A stretch of 46,904 nt of DNA, taken from NCBI GenBank assembly GCA_044450785.1, contig JBIOJM010000033.1:1-46904 (forward strand), given 5' to 3'. The notes beneath the pieces were generated by a model that was not told the DNA's origin, did not search any database, and was given only the letters and a program-made list of their open reading frames with translations. The translations under genes were made by a program, and so were the position numbers. Origin of the DNA: JBIOJM01 sp044450785. GTDB taxonomy: Bacteria > Planctomycetota > Planctomycetia > Isosphaerales > Isosphaeraceae. How positions within the stretch are numbered: position 1 is the stretch's first letter; each line of letters opens with the position of its first letter. Below are positions 1 through 7,713 of this stretch, piece after piece.

Positions 1-36
1 AATTGTCAAATTGATCACTGTAACTACCCGCAAGGG

Positions 37-91
37 GTGGCTGGTTTTGAAACGCCTATAAGCGCCCATAAGTGGCTGGTTCTGAAGCGCC
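37..91. repeat. Short direct repeat, two 20-bp copies
   Basis: Two near-identical copies of GTGGCTGGTT(T/C)TGAA(A/G)CGCC lie at 37-56 and 72-91, separated by 15 bases. They sit just beyond the truncated end of the ParE-like gene and may mark the edge of a decayed element that cut it. No open frame accompanies them, and their origin is unknown. Confidence 0.6.
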
Positions 92-117
92 CGATGACAT
101 CGCTGAGCCGGACCCTC

Positions 118-351
118 TCATGAACGTCGAGACGGAAATCGCGAGATCGAGAAACAGCGAAGGTCTTGATACAGCGCGTTGTCGGTTTCGAATCGCTCGC
201 CAAGGCCTGGCATGGACGCAAGTTGCCGGAAAGTGGCCTCGGCCGCGGCCAGGAACCGCAGCGCAGCACGCGGGTTGTGTTGCCGGATATACTCCGTCTG
301 CGCGTCCAGGTCGCCAAGGACAAGGTCGGTTCGGATGATGCGGCGGCTCAT
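118..351 (-). CDS. ParE/RelE-type toxin, C-terminally truncated
   Basis: The 77-residue product starts with a RelE/ParE-fold pattern: an N-terminal strand, a helix with AEYIRQ-like character (AQTEYIRQHNPRAALRF), then a GLGERFET loop and a strand LRCFSISRFPS. ParE toxins are usually about 95-100 residues and continue with a YLIFYR-type strand and an LRVLHGxRD-type end carrying conserved basic residues. Here the frame stops right after FPSRRS, so the last strands are missing. Its start codon overlaps the stop of the upstream antitoxin gene (ATGA), the usual arrangement for such pairs. The family call is good; whether the shortened protein is still toxic is doubtful, and it may be a pseudogene. 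Short direct repeats lie just downstream. Confidence 0.6.
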   Translation of the reverse strand: MSRRIIRTDLVLGDLDAQTEYIRQHNPRAALRFLAAAEATFRQLASMPGLGERFETDNALYQDLRCFSISRFPSRRS

Positions 352-614
352 CCTTTATCCCGGAGTTCGGGACTCCGAGTCAGGATGCGTTCCCTCAGCG
401 CCGTCCAGTCATCGGATGTCATTTCGCTGGCAGGGCTTTGCAGCCCCGCCAGAAGTTTGGCCTCCAGCTCTTGGCGATCCGTGCGGCCCTGGGCCTCGCG
501 GATGAGCTCCCGGAGATATTCGCTGGCGGTGCTATAGCCCCCCTTGCTGACCTGCTTCTCCACGAAGAGTTTCAGCGGTTCGGGCAGCGAGATATTCATG
601 CTGGTCATGTTCAT
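348..614 (-). CDS. ParD-type antitoxin
   Basis: This 88-residue protein begins MNMTSMNISLPEPLKLFVEK, a ribbon-helix-helix DNA-binding N terminus typical of ParD antitoxins, followed by GGYSTASEYLRELIREAQ, which is the conserved ParD helix. The acidic C-terminal part would wrap the cognate toxin. I chose the ATG at 614 over the upstream frame opening at 662, because a GGGAGG ribosome binding site lies 7 bases before it and the family starts there. The gene overlaps the ParE-like toxin by 4 bases. ParD proteins usually repress their own operon, so autoregulation is expected but no operator was identified. Confidence 0.75.
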   Translation of the reverse strand: MNMTSMNISLPEPLKLFVEKQVSKGGYSTASEYLRELIREAQGRTDRQELEAKLLAGLQSPASEMTSDDWTALRERILTRSPELRDKG

Positions 615-864
615 CGCGCATCCTCCCACGACGATCCTACCCGGAATGGCATCTTCTGTCAATTGCTGCCAGAAAGGCGGTTCTGAGTGATGTGACCGGA
701 ATCGCAGCAGCGGAGACGTTCATAGGGTTGTCCAATTCAACGTCGTATCGATCCTGGTGGCCTGACGAAATCGGCCCAGTTTTCAAGATCCGTTGCTCGA
801 ATCCAGTTCATGGATGGGTGAGTCTTGGTTTTCCGACCATTGTCATGGTCGACAACTGGACGGA

Positions 865-983
865 TCAACTCGCCGCGAAAGCTTCAAGGCTGGTCGGATT
901 GATGACGGCCAGCGCTTCAAGCAAGGCGATATCACGGAGCCTTCGGTCGACGCAGACGAAGTGATCGATGGGGCATGGACGCG
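865..983 (-). pseudogene. PIN-domain remnant (C-terminal end only)
   Basis: A minus-strand frame reads DHFVCVDRRLRDIALLEA then LAVINP before a stop at 865. This matches the end of VapC-like PIN toxins, where a conserved acidic residue is followed by a xADRxL helix and a V.NP strand. No start or upstream PIN motifs are found in the same frame, so this looks like a fragment. It lies directly downstream of a broken ParD-like antitoxin. The rest of 615-998 has no supported gene; a tiny frame at 737-811 (MNWIRATDLENWAD) looks like the first residues of another lost gene. Confidence 0.3.
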
Positions 984-998
984 AAGGGCGACGGCCAG

Positions 999-1327
999 TT
1001 AAACGCGTCGAGTCTCCGCAGTTTGGCAACAGAAACGGTCCGCACGCTCGTCCTCGATGATGACGCGTGCCATCGAATCCTCGATCCTGCAGGTGGCCTT
1101 GAGGACTTCCTCCAAGGAAACGGTGTCGTCAGCTTCCCGGGCGCAGAATTCGACGAACTCGTGATCGATGAGGTCATCGACCGTCAGCACTGTCCTACGG
1201 TCCTCATCCTCCTGGTCGCGGAGCCGCATGAGGGTCGATTCGATCACGGCCTCTTCCGAGGGATACTGTCCGTTCTCGATTTTCTTCTGACGAAGTCCTT
1301 CATCTCATCGGTCAAGGAAACGTTCAT
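999..1327 (-). pseudogene. ParD/CopG-like antitoxin broken by a frameshift
   Basis: The ATG at 1327 opens a frame beginning MNVSLTDEMKDFVRRK, a clear ParD-like ribbon-helix-helix start. The continuation ENGQYPSEEAVIESTLMRLR and an acidic tail (ADDTVSLEEVLKA, VIIEDERADRF) is found only in another frame. The two parts join cleanly if one base is restored in the A-rich run at about 1280-1283. The full protein would be about 108 residues. The shift is either a real inactivating mutation or a homopolymer sequencing error. The downstream PIN fragment could be what is left of a partner toxin, although ParD-PIN pairs are not the commonest combination. Confidence 0.6.
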
Positions 1328-1449
1328 CGACCAAGCCACCGCTCGAAATTGGACCCCACGGGGCACACGATCGAGCATACCCCAGCAGGCAAGATCCTAG
1401 CAAGAATTGGAGGGTTTTGCCTCGACCGGTCATCCCGACGAACGCGTAG

Positions 1450-2592
1450 CTAGCCTCTGAATAGCTTTCGAAGCCAGGATAACCAGCCCGATGACTTGGG
1501 CGAGGAGGGAAGCGATGGTCCTGGGGTCGAGGACTGCGAAGAGGCAGCGAACCTCTGGTGAGCGTCTGCCAAACTCACGGTGCCCCTGCACTCGGGGTAT
1601 CGCAAGCAACCGTAGAACGAGCCTTTCGGGCGATCCCGCCGAGTCGTGTCTCCGCCGCAACTCGGGCACTGATAGATGCTTCGAGTGCCGTTACACTCGG
1701 GGTATTGCAGGCAACCGTAGAATGAACCTTTCGGGCCATCCCGCCGGATCGTCTTTCCACCGCATTTCGGGCAAGGTAGATCGACCCCGGCCTCCGTGAC
1801 CGACTTGGGATTCGTCACGGACGACGTCACACGGTTCATATTCTCGTCGGCCCAGTTCTTCCAGAAGGGATGCCTCTTGTTGATCGCTACCTCTCCCCAG
1901 ATCAGGATGTCCAGAATGCGGTTCTTGGATACGATGACTGGCTTGCCGTCGACTTGCAAGGTGCGGGCATAGTCAGAGAGGCTCTGCAACGGCTCGGCAT
2001 TGAGACGTCCGACTCTGCGGATCGCATCCATTACCGCCACGCCTCGCCGGGCGTATTCCTCTCCCCGCCGCGGATCATCCGGCCGAACCTCTTCATCGGG
2101 ACCCAGCAAGGTGGCTCTGACGTAGGAGTCCGAGATCGCGATCAGGCTCGGCCGCTTCAGATAGCAGACCTTGCTCGCCGCCATGTCCGTGATATAGAAC
2201 CGACCCGTTAACGCTCTGTACACCTGTCTTACCCGCTCTCTCGCATGAACGTACTCTGATTCGGAAGCATCGATCAGATCGAGTCTCTTGGGCACCTGAT
2301 CAAGATGGGGGATCGACCTCGGAGCGAGAAAGTCTTTCCAAGCACTCAGAGGTGTCCTGGCCTTCATCGCATCGTTCACCGCGTCGAACTGTTGCCTCGT
2401 CACCACTTCATCTTCGGAGGCGATCCGATCATACGCTCGGTAGGCGTCGTGCAGGCAGAAATGCCGCGATTTGTCCTCGCATCGAATCAGGGTGAGACGC
2501 TGCTGATCGGTGGTCGGGATCGCGATTGTCTCGCCCATCACTTGGTCCCCCAGACCGTTAAGCACTCCCTGCCAAGCTCGACATCGGTCCAC
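1450..2592 (-). CDS. DUF6308-like protein with two topoisomerase-type zinc ribbons
   Basis: A 380-residue product of unknown function. Residues about 20-270 resemble DUF6308-type proteins, including a helix-hairpin-like stretch, MAASKVCYLKRPSLIAISDS, that recalls DNA-binding base-excision folds (family match from memory, moderate). The C-terminal third carries two near-identical zinc ribbons of the topoisomerase I C4 class: CPKCGG...FYGCLQYPEC and CPSCGG...FYGCLRYPEC, each with four cysteines, about 35 residues apart. A Ser/Pro-rich tail follows and ends in a tryptophan- and lysine-rich patch (SGWLSWLRKLFRG). The listed start is a GTG 7 bases after the upstream stop, with poor ribosome binding sequence; an ATG at 2538 preceded by GGGGGA is a good alternative. 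It is the last gene of a three-gene operon. A nucleic-acid-binding role is likely, but the function is unknown. Confidence 0.65.
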   Translation of the reverse strand: MDRCRAWQGVLNGLGDQVMGETIAIPTTDQQRLTLIRCEDKSRHFCLHDAYRAYDRIASEDEVVTRQQFDAVNDAMKARTPLSAWKDFLAPRSIPHLDQVPKRLDLIDASESEYVHARERVRQVYRALTGRFYITDMAASKVCYLKRPSLIAISDSYVRATLLGPDEEVRPDDPRRGEEYARRGVAVMDAIRRVGRLNAEPLQSLSDYARTLQVDGKPVIVSKNRILDILIWGEVAINKRHPFWKNWADENMNRVTSSVTNPKSVTEAGVDLPCPKCGGKTIRRDGPKGSFYGCLQYPECNGTRSIYQCPSCGGDTTRRDRPKGSFYGCLRYPECRGTVSLADAHQRFAASSQSSTPGPSLPSSPKSSGWLSWLRKLFRG

Positions 2593-2599
2593 GAGTCGC

Positions 2600-3625
2600 T
2601 TACTTCTCGGCGCGTCCCGTGCGCTGCTTCAATTGCACAAGACCCTCCAGCTCCAACTCGAACTCAGCCTCGCCCTCATGCGGCTCACCGGGATAGAAGT
2701 CGAAGAAACGCTGGCCGGCAAAATAGTCGGCCATGGCTTTGCGAACGACTCGCATCTGCTTGAGGAACCGGGCGTATTGGCGGATCAATCGCCTGCGCTC
2801 TTCGGCCGGCAGCTCGAGGATGTCGGCGTCGATCCGGCGTCCAAGGGCTTGGTCGTGGAAGCTCCAGAGCCGCTTAATTCGCATGCCCGACTCTTCGTCC
2901 TCATATTCAAGCATACGGGCGTATTGCCGCGTTTTCATCTCCTTGACAAAAGCGAGCAGCTCGGCATTGGACTCGAAAGCACCGATCCTGTCGAACCGGG
3001 CAAAGAACTCCTCAAGATCGGCTTTCCGATCTGGCGAAGTATTCTCCGACGGTTCGAACGACCATTCCACGCCCGGTCCGGCTCTGATGAGCCCACGGGG
3101 GGACAAAAGCTCCCAGTCGGCCAACTTTGGCAGTCCCTCGTCTTCTGGTCCGTCCTGCTCTTGAACCGCCGGAAGGACCAGCAGGGTGCTCCCATCAGAC
3201 ATACGAAGTTCAAGCCCAAACCCCTCCGCAGGCTTGACCACAAAGGGTGTCGCTATCAATACGCGACTCTCGGGTTCGACGAACCTCCCGCTTTCCAACT
3301 CCTCTTTGCGCAAAGGAGCACCGAAATGAGGCGGTGGAGGATTAAACATCTCGCCAGCGGTGAGCACGACGGATTCGGAACCGGATTTCAAAATCCATGG
3401 AGACCCCCGCACGCCCAGGATATACGCCCCGTACGATTTGTCCTTGAGCTTCGGGGAACGCGCCGGCCTCAGGTCCCCGAAGTGGAGGGTTAGTTCATCG
3501 CCGTACGACACGCGAGCGAATCGGAATGGTTCTCCGACCAACTGAGCGAGGTAGCTCTTCAAACCGGAAAGGTCCTGGCCTGATGGCTTCCGTTCCTGAC
3601 CGAGATCGATTCGGGCCGTCTCCAT
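2600..3625 (-). CDS. Hypothetical protein, middle gene of a three-gene operon
   Basis: I do not recognise this 341-residue soluble protein. It is rich in charged residues, with no signal peptide, no membrane segment and no obvious catalytic motif. The first half looks beta-rich (YGDELTLHFGDLRPA, GSPWILKSGSESVV); the second half is strongly helical and charged, with clusters such as ELPAEERRRLIRQYARFLKQ. The ATG at 3625 overlaps the stop of the upstream small gene (TGATG) and has a strong GGGGGGAGG ribosome binding site. The next gene begins 7 bases after its stop. The tight packing suggests the three proteins are made together, possibly as an interacting set. Confidence 0.55.
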   Translation of the reverse strand: METARIDLGQERKPSGQDLSGLKSYLAQLVGEPFRFARVSYGDELTLHFGDLRPARSPKLKDKSYGAYILGVRGSPWILKSGSESVVLTAGEMFNPPPPHFGAPLRKEELESGRFVEPESRVLIATPFVVKPAEGFGLELRMSDGSTLLVLPAVQEQDGPEDEGLPKLADWELLSPRGLIRAGPGVEWSFEPSENTSPDRKADLEEFFARFDRIGAFESNAELLAFVKEMKTRQYARMLEYEDEESGMRIKRLWSFHDQALGRRIDADILELPAEERRRLIRQYARFLKQMRVVRKAMADYFAGQRFFDFYPGEPHEGEAEFELELEGLVQLKQRTGRAEK

Positions 3626-3819
3626 CACACCTCCCCCCGGAACTCCGAAACCTTGTCCCTCAACTCCCCGTATGTGAAGTCTCCGTCCTTCCCCGACCCT
3701 TTGTCGCCCCTCCTCTTACAATCTTCAACGTAATCTCCGAACTCGCGTCGCTCTTCGGAATCCATGACGAATTCCCTGGCGATGGCCTCGATCTGTCGGA
3801 TATCACGTTTCTTCCCCAT
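3625..3819 (-). CDS. Small charged protein resembling a toxin-module C terminus
   Basis: This 64-residue, highly charged protein (MGKKRDIRQIEAIAREFVMD then EFGDYVEDCKRRGDKGSG and DFTYGELRDKVSEF) resembles the short helical modules found at the ends of some polymorphic or RHS-type proteins, where a G-K-x-x-D-I/M-R-Q-I helix is common. That resemblance is from memory and is not decisive. The ATG at 3819 was chosen; a TTG 18 bases upstream would add six residues. Its stop overlaps the start of the next gene, so it opens the three-gene operon. The upstream frame is closed by a nearby stop, so it is not the visible tail of a longer intact protein. Confidence 0.5.
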   Translation of the reverse strand: MGKKRDIRQIEAIAREFVMDSEERREFGDYVEDCKRRGDKGSGKDGDFTYGELRDKVSEFRGEV

Positions 3820-4056
3820 CAGGTCCCGGTTGAGCAAGATGAAGAGGTGTGCCGTTCGCCTCGTGTGACGTCCATCTTACACGACATCGAGCGCGTCAAT
3901 CGAGATTGAAGGGACTGAACGATCGCCCCACGTTTTCGAGCTGCCGGAAGCAGCATGACCAACCGCTTTTTGGATTCAGGCCCCAAGTCCCTGCTCCAGC
4001 CGATCCCGAGACCCGGATGATCCCCGCGGAGTGCCGATGAATGATCGCCCATCAGC

Positions 4057-5073
4057 TCAATCAGCCTGCTCGCGCCGGAGCCATTTTTCGAGCCGGCGCA
4101 GTCCCTCGGGAATGCTCACGCGCGGCTCGTAGCCGAGGTCGCGGCGGGCCGCGTCGATATTGAACCAGTGAGTCGTCGACAGTTGCCGAACCAGGAACCT
4201 CGTCATCGAGGGCTCGCCGCTTCGGCGGGCGTCGATGTAGCTCATTTCGAGCAGGCCGGCGGCGGCGAGAGCCAGCGGGCGTGAGATCGTCCGCCGGACC
4301 GGAGCCAGGCCCGCGGCCTTGAGAAAGTGATTGATCATGTCCCAGAGCGGGATGGTTTCGCCTTGCGTGACGAAATAGATCTTGCCGGCCACGGGCGATC
4401 CGGGCTCGAGCCGGTCCGCCGCCAGAAAGTGGGCATGGGCGGCGTTGTCGATGTAGATCGGATCGATCAATGGGTCGCGCCCGCCGATCCGCCGGAGCTG
4501 TCCTCGCTTGGCCCGGGCGATGATCCGAGGAAGCAGATTGTTGTCGCCAGGGCCCCAGATCAGGTGCGGGCGGAGCGAAATCGTGGCCAGGTCGTCCGTG
4601 TTGGACGCGAGGATGATCTGCTCGGCCTGGGCCTTGGTCTTGGGATAAGCCGCCTCGAATTGTTTCGAATAAGGAACCGACTCGTCGGCGCCCTCCATGT
4701 CTCGCCCGTTGAACACCACGCTGGGCGAGCTGGTGTAGATGATCCGCACCGCGCCAACTGCCCGGCAAGCATTGATCACGTTCCGCGTTCCCTGGACGTT
4801 GATCTCGTGATAATCATCCTCCGGGCCCCAGATGCCCGCCTTGGCCGCGGCATGGAAAACCGTCTTGCACCCCTTGACGGCGCGAACGACCACCCGCGGC
4901 TCGGCGACGTCCCCCTGGACTTGCTCGACCTCGAGCTCCTCGAGGTGTGGGTACAACCGCCGCGCCAGGCTCCTGACCGCCAGACCACGCTGCCGCGCCA
5001 GCTTGATCAGGGCCGTGCCCAGGAAGCCGCCGCCGCCCGTCACCAGCACCCTGCCGAGGTCCCCTCGCCTCAT
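4057..5073 (-). CDS. oleD: OleD, NAD(P)H-dependent 2-alkyl-3-ketoacid reductase
   Basis: OleD reduces the beta-keto acid made by OleA to a 2-alkyl-3-hydroxyacid, the substrate of the beta-lactone synthetase OleC. The 338-residue protein is an extended short-chain dehydrogenase of the 3-beta-hydroxysteroid dehydrogenase class. It has the Rossmann motif VTGGGGFLG at about residues 11-19, VFHAAAKAGIWG after the adenine pocket, a YTSSPSVVF strand carrying the catalytic Ser/Thr, and the YPKTK catalytic Tyr-Lys pair at about 141-145. The ATG overlaps the oleC stop (ATGA). It is the last gene of the ole operon. Length and neighbours fit OleD well. Confidence 0.85.
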   Translation of the reverse strand: MRRGDLGRVLVTGGGGFLGTALIKLARQRGLAVRSLARRLYPHLEELEVEQVQGDVAEPRVVVRAVKGCKTVFHAAAKAGIWGPEDDYHEINVQGTRNVINACRAVGAVRIIYTSSPSVVFNGRDMEGADESVPYSKQFEAAYPKTKAQAEQIILASNTDDLATISLRPHLIWGPGDNNLLPRIIARAKRGQLRRIGGRDPLIDPIYIDNAAHAHFLAADRLEPGSPVAGKIYFVTQGETIPLWDMINHFLKAAGLAPVRRTISRPLALAAAGLLEMSYIDARRSGEPSMTRFLVRQLSTTHWFNIDAARRDLGYEPRVSIPEGLRRLEKWLRREQAD

Positions 5074-6779
5074 CTCAGCCTCCTCGTGGCCCAGACGGCC
5101 AGCTTTTCGCGGAAGATCTTGGCGTTGTGGCGAATGTCCACGGGAAACGACCGGTGAAACAGAATCGTCTTGATCCCCTTGGTGTGCGAGAACCCAGCGC
5201 CCCGGTCGATCAGCTCCTGCCTGATCTTGTGCTGTTCTGATCGCGACAGAGGGTGCATGGGCTCAACGCAGATGACGGGAATCAGCTCACCCAGCCGGCT
5301 CGCACCGACCAGCGCGGTCCGTGAGACCGCGGGATGGGTGTTGAAGATCGCCTCGCACGGAATGGTGAAGAGAGTCTCATTGCCCAGGATCACGCGATGC
5401 GACTTCCGCCCGCAAAACCAGAGCCTCCCTTGATCGTCGCGGTAGCCGGCGTCTCCCATGCGGTGATACACGATTCCCCGCGCCGGGTCGGCGATCTTGG
5501 CCAGTGCTGTCGCCTGGGGACGATTGAAGTACTCTCGGGTCACGATCGGGCCCGTCACGACGATCTCACCGATCTGGCCGTCGGACACGATCAGGTCGTC
5601 GGACCAGAGCGGAATGGGGTCATCGCGGATGGGGATGATCCTGGCCTCCACTCCCCCGACCGGCCGGCCGACGCACACCCCCATCCCCCTGTCGGTGGCA
5701 CGGCGGGTCTCGCCCAGGATCTCGGTGCTGCCGATCGATGCGACCGGCAGCGATTCGGTCGCGCCGTACGGAGTATGGATCTGAGCAGGAGCGTCGAGCA
5801 GGCGAGCCAATCGTTCCAGGATTTTCGCCGATACGGGCGCGCCGGCGGAGATGACCCGTTTCAGGCCCGGCAGCCGCCGGGAGCACTTCTCCGCACCCTC
5901 GACGAGCCGGCGGAGCAGAGCCGGCGAGCCGAACAGGTTCGTCACGCCGAAATCGTCGATCGCCTCGAAAAGCCTGGCGGGGTCGACCCGGGCCGGTCGA
6001 GTCGGGTCCATGTCCGGCACGATCGCCGTCATCCCGAGCGCCGGCGCGAACAGTGCAAAGAGGGGGAATGTGCAGAGATCGATCTCACCCGGCTCGATCG
6101 CGTACAGCGAGCGGAACGTTTCGACCTGCGCCTGGAAGATGGCGTGGGTGTACACGGCCCCTTTCGGAGGACCGGTGCTGCCGCTGGTGAAGAGGATCGC
6201 CGCGGTCTCCGCCGCGGCGAATGAGGCGATGGAGTGAGTGGAGCGGCCGCGCCGTTCGAGGGCCGCCTCCCCGGCGCGCCGCAGGTCATCCAGGGTCTTG
6301 ACTTTTGCCCCCACGCCCGCCGCGCGTCCCGGCGCGACCAGGATGCGCCGGCGCACCGTCTCGCGCCCCCAGCCGAGAAGCCGCTGCGCCTTGAGGGCCC
6401 TGGGAATGCCGATGAAGACCTCGGGAGCGGCCTCTCGAGCGCACCGGCCGAGGTTGCGCAGGCCGATCCCGGGGTCGATCAGCACCGGGACGACACCCGC
6501 TTTGAACAGGGCGAAAACCAGCGAGAAGAAGTCCAGGCCGGGCCGCACCATCACCAGGGCGCGCGTGCGGGGATCGATTCCCGTCTCGAGCAGACCATGA
6601 GCAATCCGATCGCTGTCCTGGTCGAGCTGACGGTAAGTCAGGTGCGTGTAGCGCACGTGCCCGGCTCGGTCCCGCCCGTCCGGGACGACGACGGCCATCG
6701 TGTGAGGCTGGGCCGCGGCCATCGCACTCAGACCGGCGGCGATGTTCAGCGGCTCCGCGAGCGTGGAGGTTTGACTCAA
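5070..6779 (-). CDS. oleC: OleC, beta-lactone synthetase (AMP-dependent synthetase family)
   Basis: OleC uses ATP to convert 2-alkyl-3-hydroxyacids into cis-beta-lactones in long-chain olefin synthesis. The 569-residue protein is a member of the acyl-CoA synthetase (ANL) superfamily, with the phosphate loop LFTSGSTGPPKGAVYTH near residue 199, TPYGATES near 341, and YHRMGDAGYRDDQGRLWFCG near 445-465. The start is a TTG overlapping the oleB stop, supported by a GGGAG eight bases upstream; no ATG or GTG fits the family start (LNIAAGLSAMAAAQP). It is translationally coupled to oleB before it and oleD after it, as expected if the proteins form the known OleBCD assembly. Confidence 0.87.
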   Translation of the reverse strand: MSQTSTLAEPLNIAAGLSAMAAAQPHTMAVVVPDGRDRAGHVRYTHLTYRQLDQDSDRIAHGLLETGIDPRTRALVMVRPGLDFFSLVFALFKAGVVPVLIDPGIGLRNLGRCAREAAPEVFIGIPRALKAQRLLGWGRETVRRRILVAPGRAAGVGAKVKTLDDLRRAGEAALERRGRSTHSIASFAAAETAAILFTSGSTGPPKGAVYTHAIFQAQVETFRSLYAIEPGEIDLCTFPLFALFAPALGMTAIVPDMDPTRPARVDPARLFEAIDDFGVTNLFGSPALLRRLVEGAEKCSRRLPGLKRVISAGAPVSAKILERLARLLDAPAQIHTPYGATESLPVASIGSTEILGETRRATDRGMGVCVGRPVGGVEARIIPIRDDPIPLWSDDLIVSDGQIGEIVVTGPIVTREYFNRPQATALAKIADPARGIVYHRMGDAGYRDDQGRLWFCGRKSHRVILGNETLFTIPCEAIFNTHPAVSRTALVGASRLGELIPVICVEPMHPLSRSEQHKIRQELIDRGAGFSHTKGIKTILFHRSFPVDIRHNAKIFREKLAVWATRRLR

Positions 6780-7687
6780 CCGGCATGCTCCCGAGTGACG
6801 GGGTGGGCCGCCAGAAAGACCGCGATCCGATCATCAATCGAGACCGCCTCGTCCTCGAACAGGTAATGGCCGGCCTGCGGAAAGCGATGCACTTCCGCCG
6901 CCGGGAAACGCCTCACCCATTCGTCCAGGAAGTGGTGGTCGAAGACGAAATCCTTCATGCCCCAGAGGAGAAGCATCGGGACCGAGCCCAGCAGGTGGAG
7001 GCGGTCCTGGACCCACGAGACGAGGTCGTAGCTCCTGTCGCCGGGCCGCAGGGGAATGTCCTGGACGAAGCGGTGGACGGCGATGCGGTGGCTCCAGGAA
7101 TCATAGGGAGAGATGTAGGCCGCGCGGAGCGCGCGCGGCATCCGCCGCCGCCTGCAGCCGATCAGGGCAGTCCCGTGGCAGAAGAGGTTGAGTCCCCGGA
7201 CCAGGAACGCCGCCAGTGGCGAGTTGCGACAGATCGCCAGCACTCGGGGCAGCGGCTTGGCCCTGGGTTTGTGAAACGCCGCCGTATTGCTCACGACCAG
7301 CCGCGCGACCCGCTCGGGGTGTCGCGCGGCGTAGGTCATGCCGATCATGCCCCCCCAGTCGTGCATCACCAGGGTCAGCTCGCGGTCGAGCCCGAGGTGG
7401 TCCAGCAGCAGCTCGAAATCGTCGACCCGGCTGGCCAGCGTGTAAGTGTATCGCGAATCATCGGGCTTTTCCGACATTCCGCAGCCGATATGGTCGGGCA
7501 CGACGACGCGGTGCGAGCCGCCCAGTTCGTCGATCAGGTGCCTGTAAAGGAATGACCATGTGGGATTGCCGTGGAGCATGACCACGGGCTCACCCGACCC
7601 TTCGTCGATGTAATGCAGCCGCAGCCCGCCGCGGTCAAGGTCCCGCCCAGGGTGATCGTCAAGGAATTTCCGCAGAAATTGGTTCAT
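6776..7687 (-). CDS. oleB: OleB, beta-lactone decarboxylase (alpha/beta hydrolase)
   Basis: OleB opens and decarboxylates the beta-lactone to give the final cis-olefin. The 303-residue protein is an alpha/beta hydrolase of the haloalkane-dehalogenase subgroup: VVMLHGNPTWSFLYR oxyanion segment, nucleophile Asp in VMHDWGGMIG at about residue 112, and the catalytic His in FPQAGHYLFED near 275. I chose the ATG at 7687 (MNQFLRKF). A longer reading from a TTG at 7717 overlaps the stop of the upstream NTPase gene and adds only ten residues. It begins 26 bases after that NTPase gene and overlaps oleC by 4 bases. OleB and OleC are fused in some bacteria; here they are separate genes. Confidence 0.85.
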   Translation of the reverse strand: MNQFLRKFLDDHPGRDLDRGGLRLHYIDEGSGEPVVMLHGNPTWSFLYRHLIDELGGSHRVVVPDHIGCGMSEKPDDSRYTYTLASRVDDFELLLDHLGLDRELTLVMHDWGGMIGMTYAARHPERVARLVVSNTAAFHKPRAKPLPRVLAICRNSPLAAFLVRGLNLFCHGTALIGCRRRRMPRALRAAYISPYDSWSHRIAVHRFVQDIPLRPGDRSYDLVSWVQDRLHLLGSVPMLLLWGMKDFVFDHHFLDEWVRRFPAAEVHRFPQAGHYLFEDEAVSIDDRIAVFLAAHPVTREHAG

Positions 7688-7713
7688 CGTCGCGAGGGCT
7701 CCAGAGCCGTGAC

